A stretch of DNA of 64,000 bases from Notamacropus eugenii. Its lineage: Eukaryota > Chordata > Mammalia > Diprotodontia > Macropodidae. Position 1 is the stretch's first letter. Every line of letters begins with the position of its first letter. Made by a program: the position numbers and the translations under genes. The notes beneath the pieces are model-generated. The model made no database searches, was not told the DNA's origin, and saw nothing but the letters and a program-made list of their open reading frames with translations. Positions 46,641 through 64,000 of the stretch are shown here, one piece after another. The stretch lies in assembly GCF_028372415.1 (NCBI RefSeq), contig NC_092879.1, positions 95,142,241 through 95,206,240 on the forward strand, written 5' to 3'.

Positions 46641-46656
46641 GCCACAAGATGGCGCC
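46641..46656 (+). promoter_or_regulatory. CTCF-like motif with embedded YY1-like core, right of the minisatellite
   Basis: 'GCCACAAGATGGCGCC' matches CCASYAGRKGGCRS at 13 of 14 positions. The inner AAGATGGCGCC also resembles the YY1 site. It lies in unique sequence about 515 bp beyond the array and points away from it. It is the best such match I found in the window. Confidence 0.5.
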
Positions 46657-48114
46657 ATTGGCCCTCATCTTCTAAATCCCAACTCCACCCCCCTCACTTG
46701 CAGCCCCAGGCCAGCCAGGCATGCTCAAAACACTTCCAAGGACGAGCTTCTGAACCCAATTAAGACATTCCAAATTGAAACCATGATCTTGGCAATCATT
46801 TCTCTGTTTGCTCTTCTAAACTCGTTCATGGAAGGCAAGTCTTTGAATGCAATTTTCAGCCCCTGGAATTTTCAGTGTTTCTTTCTTTCTCTGATGTTTT
46901 ATGAGACTAAAATGGATCCTGAAGAAATATCCACCCTGTTCAAAAAAACTACATGCAGAAGCAGGGGATGGAATGGTGGGCACAGGGGCAGGAAGACCTG
47001 GGGTCAAATGTCATTTAATTGGTGGATACCCACAGCAAATCATTTCATAAGATCATAGCCTCATCGAATTTAGACCTGGGAGGGACCTTCACTGGCCTTA
47101 ATTTACAGATGAGGAGACTGAGGCCATCTATGAAATGGGAATAAGAATACTGAGAGCTGTTGTGAGGATCAAATAAGTGTGGAAAGTATCACTTTGTGAA
47201 TGGCTTTGGTGTTTTTGTTTTGAAGTACGGGTAGGAGGTAGACCCTGAGGCTTTGGGTGTAGTGGGATGCATGCTAAGGAAAAGGTGACTTTTAAATCCG
47301 GAATTCTGTGTTTCCCGGGGCCATTCCCAAGTCCTTCCTCATCTAGTTTGATGTTTTGTAGCTAGCTTACCAAATACCTCTAAGGGTCACTCCACAGGAA
47401 ATGTGACCAGCCTCGGAGGAGGGCCAAAGCAAATCTGGGCTGCCCAGGAAATGGCAGACGGGAAGAACTTGGGCGGTGTGGCTCAGGGACCTGCCTGGAG
47501 GGAGGGGCAGCACCCGGCACAGCAGACAAAGAACTCGGGCCTGGCTCAGGAAACCAGAAGCCAGACATATTAAAAACACACATGTGGTGTTTGGAGATGG
47601 AAATGAAAACTGAACACTCATATTTGTTGGGTGCACCAAGAGGCAACAGACAAAGGCTGTAAACATGATTTACTGTGCTCATATTTTGCTTCAACTGGGC
47701 TCATCAAAGGAGCTTTCCAACTGCCACCAGTCCCACCCTTCAGCCCCTTTCAGATGGGGTTGGCCCTGTTAGCCTGAGTCTGGCCCATCTGGATGGGGGG
47801 GTGGGAAGGAGCATTCCCTCAGTGCTGCTGATGTGAGTCGGGGCCAAATGAAAGTGGAAGCTGACTGGAAAGCAAGGATTCCAAGGGTGTGGGAAGCCAT
47901 TAACGCACCCTAGGGGACAGAACCAAAATTAGGTAGAACAGTGATGGATAAATGATAAAAGGTAAGGAGGAAAATGCTGAATCATATCCGGGATGGTAGG
48001 TGTTAGAGCCTCCAAGGAATGGTCAGCATCAGAATTGGAGGCAGGCATTTAGGGTTAGGGTTGAGAGCAGAGTCCAAGGTGGAATCCAAGGCTCGGAAAC
48101 ACCACTGACTCTAA
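46657..48114. other. Mostly unique sequence with small SINE pieces
   Basis: 46960-47045 is a diverged plus SINE piece. 47050-47125 (minus) and 47125-47210 (plus) are MIR pieces. The rest is unique, with no gene. Confidence 0.45.
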
Positions 48115-48345
48115 ATCTCCCTCATTTTACAAATGGGGAAACTGAGACCTGGGGTCACGCAAAATGAGTATTAAAGCAAAGGCCCTAGCTCTGGCCTGCT
48201 GACTCTAGGCAGACTGAGTCTTTGTTTCATTTGGGAAAAGGAATCACCCAAGACAGTTATCCAGTCAATGCTGGAAGACCTCCAGTGCTCAGCATAATGC
48301 CTGGCCCACAATAGGAGCTTAAAAAATATTTGTTGATTGGCCTTG
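48115..48345. repeat. MIR fragment followed by L2 tail
   Basis: 'cattttacaaatggggaaac' with 'tgagacctggggtcacgc' is an antisense MIR. 'agcataatgcctggcccaca' with 'ataggagcttaaaaaatatt' is a plus L2 3' end. Confidence 0.6.
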
Positions 48346-48759
48346 ACTATTTCGGCCTGTTAGGAATTGGAGGAGATAAGGGCGACAAGCTCCAAAGTCA
48401 GGTGGACCCCCAAATCTAGGGGCAGTTAATCACAAAGGCCCCTGGAGTCTCAGAGGCATCTTTTGAGAGGGAAACCCATGAGAACAATCCACACATTAGG
48501 AATGGTCTTAGCCATTGCTAGGAACCCTTCCCAGAAATCTTTCATCCTCTGGTTGAATTTGGAGAGAAGTTAGACATTAAGATTCTTGGGAAGGAAGTAG
48601 CTGAGCTCGAATCCATAAGCAAGTCTGTAATCTTGGTAGTTAGAACAAGTTAGAATAAAAGGAAATGTGTGAAAAACAAAAGCCATCAATGGTGACATTC
48701 TGCAGTCTAGGAAAAGGAGAGGAGAGCCCCTGAAGGCCCGTCATCCATCTTCCTCTCTG

Positions 48760-49465
48760 CAGACTTCCTTCCTTGGAGATCATGTTCATTCAGGTCTCTT
48801 CTGCATTCACCTCTGGGCACATGACTCACTCCCAAATCTCTGTGCCCAGCCCTTGTCTCCCAGGCTTGATATTTTGGAAGTATCCTGGACTCTTCCCTCT
48901 TCCCCATTCTCCAAATTCACTCCATTGTCGATTCAGTCAATTGTGCTTCCTCATGTCCCCTCATCGGTGCTTACACTGCCCCCAACTGGCTTTGGTCCCT
49001 CATCATTCAGTAGGACTACTGTGGTAGGCTGCTAACTGACCTCTACCTCATGCACAAGATGCACCATGTCAGTCCCCTGCCCATCCAGAAGCTTCAGTGG
49101 ATCCCTATTACCTGGAGGATAAGAGAAATTTCTCAACCCTGATTTAAGGCCCTCCATAATCTGATTTCACCCAGGGAGGTGAGCAGCCTCCTTACCTATT
49201 TCTTCCTTTCTAACCTATTTTACACAGAGAGAAAAATGGAAAATACAGCTTTGAATCTTTCTTCCATCTAGATGTGTATGATACACACACACACATATAT
49301 ATACACAATATATGTATATATCTACATATATGTATACATGTGAATACATTTATTTCTATTTCTATATAGTTACCAGGTTCCCAGACTGTCTTTTGCCTCT
49401 TTTTGCATCCCCAGTGCTTGGCACAGTGCCCAGGATAGGAGGCACTTAATATGTTTGCTGATGGA
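48760..49465 (+). repeat. L2 LINE 3' portion split by a CA/TA microsatellite
   Basis: 'tatcctggactcttccctct', 'agaagcttcagtggatccct', 'attacctggaggataagaga' and 'taaggccctccataatctga' belong to the L2 body. After the dinucleotide tract (about 49275-49345), 'gtgcttggcacagtgcccag' closes the L2 3' end. Confidence 0.75.
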
Positions 49466-49479
49466 CTGGGCGTAATGAA

Positions 49480-49770
49480 CACGTGTGTTGTGGAATCAGA
49501 CTTGAGTGACTGAATGATCTCAGTCACAGCCTTACCTTCCTGAGTTTTGGCTTCCTCGTTTGTAAAAACAGGACGATGTTTTATACTCCTCATCTTCCAA
49601 GGTTGTTGTGAGCACCTTGAGAGGGCTCCAGCAATGTGGATGGTTATTAGATTATTCAAATCCCGCTACTGCTTATCTGTATGACCTTAAGCTAGTCCCT
49701 TCTCATGGAGCCTCAGTTTCCTTCTCTGGGGAATAAAACTTGGATTAGATGGTCTCTAGCATTCTGTGGT
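49480..49770 (+). repeat. Two adjacent MIR-type SINE fragments
   Basis: 'agttttggcttcctcgtttg' with 'taaaaacaggacgatg' is the first piece. 'tatgaccttaagctagtccc', 'agcctcagtttccttctctg' and 'tggattagatggtctctagc' form the second. Confidence 0.65.
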
Positions 49771-50519
49771 CATTATTATTATCACATGATCTGAACTTTG
49801 TTTCAATGTGTTTACTTTGTAATAAGTCAATATCATCGCAGTACTGCCCTCCACCATATTGTAATTCATAGGTTGGGTTGGAGCCAAATACAAAATGAGC
49901 AGCCTGAATTCTGTATTTCATGTCTTTATTCCCCACTAGGGCTGATTCGCTCCTTGGACTCAGATATGGTTAGGGGATGTTGAGGCTGGAAAAAAATTGT
50001 GGATGGGGAAAGGATTTGGTAACTGCCATGTGGGAGAGAGGTCAGACCCTCCTGGGCTCCAGAGGGCAAGGAGCAGTGATTGGGGTATGGGGGTGGGGGA
50101 GGGCTGCAGGGATGGAGCAGAGTTGCATGTGTTCTACTCTTTCCTGATGGAATGGAAACTCTCTGAGGGCAAGCATCTGTCTTTGTATCCTCTGCTTGCC
50201 ATATAGACGTTTGTTGATTGATACTGATCAAAGCTACTGAAAGGCTGATGTAGACTTGGCAAAGGGAAACTCCTCCAAAGTGTCAGTACGGATGCCTGCC
50301 TTGGGTGGTACCAGGTACTCTGTTGCCTCCAGGAAACTTCCAGGAAATGCTGGAGGGCTATGCTGGGGCTGGGGTATGGACTTTTGTTTAGCTGTACAGT
50401 GAATGAGCTGAGACACTGCTCCCTTCTGCCAGAGATTTGGGATTCTTTCACCTACTCTCCATTTTGGTTGACTTGTTCCCCATTCTGCAGCCTCCGAGAT
50501 ATGCTGCCTTCTGCCTCTG
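49771..50519. other. Mostly unique sequence with an L2 tail piece
   Basis: 50145-50225 ('aactctctgagggcaagcat' to 'cgtttgttgattgat') is an L2 3' end. No gene is seen. Frames near 100 codons overlap on the minus strand without recognisable features. Confidence 0.5.
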
Positions 50520-50740
50520 GTGAGACCTGGAACATACTTCTTTCTCAACTCTGCCTATAGGACCCCTTTTCTTGTTTCAAGGCTTAGTCCAGGTACCACC
50601 ACCTCCATGAACTCACCTCTGATTGCTACCCCCTGGAAAACCTTTGACATGAGCCCTCTCCTTTGCCTCATCCTTGTCTGTGTATGTAAGGCAATACCCC
50701 CAGATCAGCTCCTTTTGGGATTCCCTAGCACCCAACTGTT
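50520..50740 (+). repeat. L2 LINE fragment
   Basis: 'ttctttctcaactctgccta', 'caaggcttagtccaggtacc' and 'tccatgaactcacctctgat' are L2-type text in plus orientation. Confidence 0.45.
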
Positions 50741-50934
50741 AAGTAAATGGATTTCATTTCAGAGTGAGAATTTATCTGCTTCTTTGCCACTCCCCAGGAC
50801 AGGATGCTGATGTGAATATCTGGTTTTGCAATTATATTTATTTTCAGTGATTAAATGAGCATCATGACACAGAACAACATGGGGCATTTACCTCAGCTTG
50901 ACCATACTTGCATGAGCTGACTACTGAGGTTCTG

Positions 50935-51180
50935 GGGCACTCAGGTAGCTTAGTGGATAGAAAACAAGATTTGGAGTCGGAAAACAAGATTCAGATCTGG
51001 CTCCAGATATCTTCTAGTGGTGTAACTCTGGGCAAGTCACTTAATTCTACCTCAGTTTCCTCATCTATAAAATAGGGATAATAGCACTTACTTCACAGGG
51101 TTGTTATGACGATGAAATGCGTTAACGTTCCTAAAGGGCTTTGCAAAACTTAACAGGCTATATAAACGCTAACTATTGGT
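50935..51180 (+). repeat. MIR/THER1-type SINE, nearly full length
   Basis: The head 'aggtagcttagtggatagaa', the core 'tctgggcaagtcacttaatt', then 'agtttcctcatctataaaat' and the tail 'agggctttgcaaaacttaac' are in order. A short direct repeat 'aaaacaagatt' occurs inside it. Confidence 0.85.
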
Positions 51181-51659
51181 ATGATAATGTTGATATTAGC
51201 CACATAAGGCTTTCACAGTTCTGTGGTACCTTGAAAGTACTACTCTGTGGGACTGACGAGGTCCTATATTCTCCTCTCATAGGGATGTTTGTTTATAGCA
51301 GGGGGTCCCAAGACCAGTGGGCCTCTGGGCTCTGGTATCGTACAAAGATGGCAGGGCAGCTTGCCTTAACAGGTCAGCAGCTGCTACCACCGGTCAGCCA
51401 TTGCGAGTTCCCAGAGACCAATTGTTCCGTTCAGAAGATCTTAGGAAAGAGGAGCAGTCACGTTGGTGAGAAAGGCTCAGAAAATGCGGAGGAAGTTGCT
51501 GTTGGCCTTCATCCAGCCAGCCCCCAAGTTGGTGAGAAGGGATCAGGAAACCAGTCAGAAAAGCAGGTGGAGAAAGAACCAAATGTCGTGAAATCAAACG
51601 CGCAGAAGAGACCAGTTTGTACTTAAATGTTTTTTACTTGAACTAATATTTGCCACCCA
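51181..51659. other. Unique sequence downstream of PLS3
   Basis: A plus frame runs from 51141 to 51626, but its start lies inside the SINE and it shows no domain. Nothing is assigned. Confidence 0.4.
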
Positions 51660-52708
51660 ATTACATCACTTTTAATAGCTTAGAATAACAATATGATCTT
51701 GCAAATAGAGCAAACAGCTTGCCAAAGCAAGAGTACATTAAGACTTCTGGGTACATTATCTTCCTTCTTTGGTGATCACTGCTCCTCGTTTGCCGTGTAG
51801 ACAGTGTATTTATCTTGAGAATCGGCACACTGGCTCTACCCCCTACTTGACTCAAGCTGTTCATAGTACTCCCTCCCCTGAAAAAGAATTCTATTCAACA
51901 TTTTCAAATGAAAAAAAAAGTAGAAGACTTAGATCAAACGCTTCACAAAATGGATTCGTGAAGTTCAGTTTGTGGCAACACCTGCTAGTTGTCTACACTG
52001 GAAAAGCAGATGAAAGGTTACGATATATTCCCCACTCTCTAAAGGATGGATTCTACCTTGAAGATGCTTCTTTAAAGGGGCAGAAAGTGGGGAAAGGTAG
52101 CAGAGACTGCTGCTGTCTTGTTTATAAAAGAACCAGAACTTTTGGATGTACAAAAAAAAAGCACCGTGTAGAAAGCATACTCTAAAAGATCTTAGGAAAC
52201 AAGAGTCTTATGAAATCTTCCATCACTTTCTGCCAAGCAACTTCAAGTCTACAAAAACAAGCCCCGCGTGTCCCGAGTTGTACTATGCAAGTAGAACAAA
52301 ACTGTTCGATAAAATGTGAAATTATTGTCCAGTAGGATCCATACCAATCAATCAGAGAAAACCCAAGAGGTGGAATTCCTAAAGGGAAAATGGAGAAATA
52401 CCCTATCATAATTGGGAACCTCTAGCCTCGAAGGGGAGAGAGTCAAATTGTTTGGCTACGAATACATTTTGTGTGCACTTGACAAATGACACTTTCACTG
52501 TGTGTGGGAAAGAGCAGTTGTTTGTATCATAACTCCTCTCCCTGAGAACTCTGATACTAGTCTTGCAAAGCAAAACTTAAAGTCCTTTAAAGGTCAACAG
52601 TTCATAAGCCAACAGCATTTCATCCTGGAAATAGCTGATCTGGGAGTCATGCAGGGATGGGGTAGGGGGAGGAGGCAAGGGTTTCTGTTTGCATGAGGAC
52701 TGACTTTC
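51660..52708 (-). other. PLS3: Probable PLS3 3'UTR
   Basis: The stretch follows the PLS3 stop codon, is free of recognisable repeats for about 1 kb, and contains ATTAAA on the minus strand at 51676-51671, a usable polyadenylation signal near its far end. A length of about 1 kb is reasonable for PLS3. The exact 3' end is inferred, and AATAAA at about 50838-50843 is a more distal alternative. Confidence 0.5.
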
Positions 52709-63080
<10,372 letters not shown>

Positions 63081-63139
63081 TCATTTGGTTCAAACCAACA
63101 TTTCTTAAATACTTACAAGGTACAAGGCATGCCAGCAGG

Positions 63140-64000
63140 CATTAGGGTCTCCAGTCGTCCAGGTGCCTTCACTATCTCTCCTCTCACTGTCTTCTTCACC
63201 TCTTACAACCTGACTTCTAACTTCATTTCACCAAAGTAACCTGTGACCTCTCTGTCACCCTCTCCTCCTTGATATGCTCTTCTCTCTGGGTTTATGGGAC
63301 ACCCCTCTCTCTCCTGGCTCCCCTCCTCCCTCTGATCGTAAGTATTAGGGCTCTACCCTAATACTTACCCTAGACGTCTCCCACTATACTATTTTACTTG
63401 GTTATCTCAGCTCCTATGGCCATCTCTACACTTAACGATTCTCAAATTGGCCTTTGTTTCCTCAAACTCTCTGCTGACCTCCAGGTTCCCATTTCCAACT
63501 GTCTTTCAGAAATCTCACATGGGATCTTAAGCTAAAAATGTAAAAAACGGAACTCTTTCTCTCTTCTCCCAAGGTCTCTCTACCCCTCCTGTCGTTGTCA
63601 AGGGTAACCTCCTCCCAGTCACCTGGAGTCCCAAGCTATTTTGACATTCTCAAATCTGCAAGCCCTTCCCAACCTACTGCCCCATTACACTTTACTCCCC
63701 AATACATCCGTGAACAAATCCCTCCACCTCTGTGGACTCTGGGCATTTTCCTTCATTGTCCTCCATGCCTGCAATGCTCTCCCCTCCTCATCTCCACCTT
63801 GGTTTTTTTCAAATCCCAGATAAAATCCCACCTTCTCCAGGAACACTTTCCTCCATATCCTTGTTGTCCACTGCCTCAGATTGTCAGCTCGTGGAGGGCA
63901 TCAACTGTCTTTTGCCTCTTTTTGTATCCTGAGCATCTAGCACAGTGCCTAGCACACAGTAGGAACTTAATAAATGTTTATAGACTGAGTGATCCATCAT
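63140..64000 (+). repeat. L2 LINE 3' portion in a PLS3 intron
   Basis: 'aagtaacctgtgacctctct', 'gacctccaggttcccatttc', 'tgcctgcaatgctctcccct', 'gtggagggcatcaactgtct' and the tail 'agcacagtgcctagcacaca' with 'gtaggaacttaataaatgtt' make an unusually complete L2 3' end. Confidence 0.88.
63340..63370. repeat. Perfect 13-bp inverted repeat with 5-nt loop
   Basis: The left arm GTAAGTATTAGGG at 63340-63352 and the right arm CCCTAATACTTAC at 63358-63370 are exact reverse complements around CTCTA. It lies inside the L2 remnant. Confidence 0.95.

Noticed and set aside
51141-51626. 161-codon plus-strand frame downstream of PLS3
   Set aside because: Its beginning is SINE sequence and the remainder has no recognisable domain.

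Overview
The window looks like marsupial X-chromosome DNA. Introns are split in vertebrate style. The SINE most often seen has the head 'ggcagctaggtggcacagtgg' and the tail 'aatggcaaaccactccag', which I associate with marsupials, and it lies among old L2, MIR, CR1/L3 and L1 remnants. Only two protein-coding genes are supported, both on the minus strand. They are AGTR2 (angiotensin II type-2 receptor), whose whole coding exon sits at the left edge, and PLS3 (plastin-3), whose last 11 coding exons fill 52.7-63.0 kb. The five or so upstream PLS3 exons lie beyond the right edge. In transcription order PLS3 precedes AGTR2, as on the human X.

Layout: 0-1.3 kb is the AGTR2 coding exon. 1.3-3.9 kb is its probable 5' intron, with a candidate 5'UTR exon donor and promoter. 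3.9-51.6 kb is intergenic DNA made of repeat fossils and unique stretches. 51.6-52.7 kb is the probable PLS3 3'UTR. 52.7-63.0 kb holds PLS3 exons and introns, and 63.1-64.0 kb is an L2 remnant inside a PLS3 intron. The 11 PLS3 exons join with matching phases into 463 codons plus a stop, the same length as human residues 168-630. I saw no tRNA, rRNA, snRNA or CRISPR array, and no retroviral element I could recognise.

The most interesting part is the intergenic interval. In placental mammals the PLS3-AGTR2 interval carries DXZ4, the CTCF-binding tandem repeat that anchors the fold of the inactive X. Here the interval is only about 51 kb. It contains one substantial tandem array, a 1.0-kb, 14-bp minisatellite at 45.1-46.1 kb with a recent ~480-bp internal duplication. 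By eye, the two best CTCF-like motifs outside SINEs flank this array in divergent orientation (44,916 minus; 46,641 plus). Two SINE-borne motifs further out (40,17x plus; 55,885 minus) would make each inner site half of a convergent pair. This arrangement is seen in the sequence, but its function is inference.

Other notable structures are a 61-bp-arm inverted repeat (10.5 kb), a 662-bp insert with a 16-bp target duplication and a poly-A end (23.9 kb), an apparent 5'-inverted L1 (43.4-44.1 kb), and PLS3 splice sites that abut a TG microsatellite and repeat sequence. Repeat family names are from memory of consensus sequences. Boundaries of old repeats are approximate.
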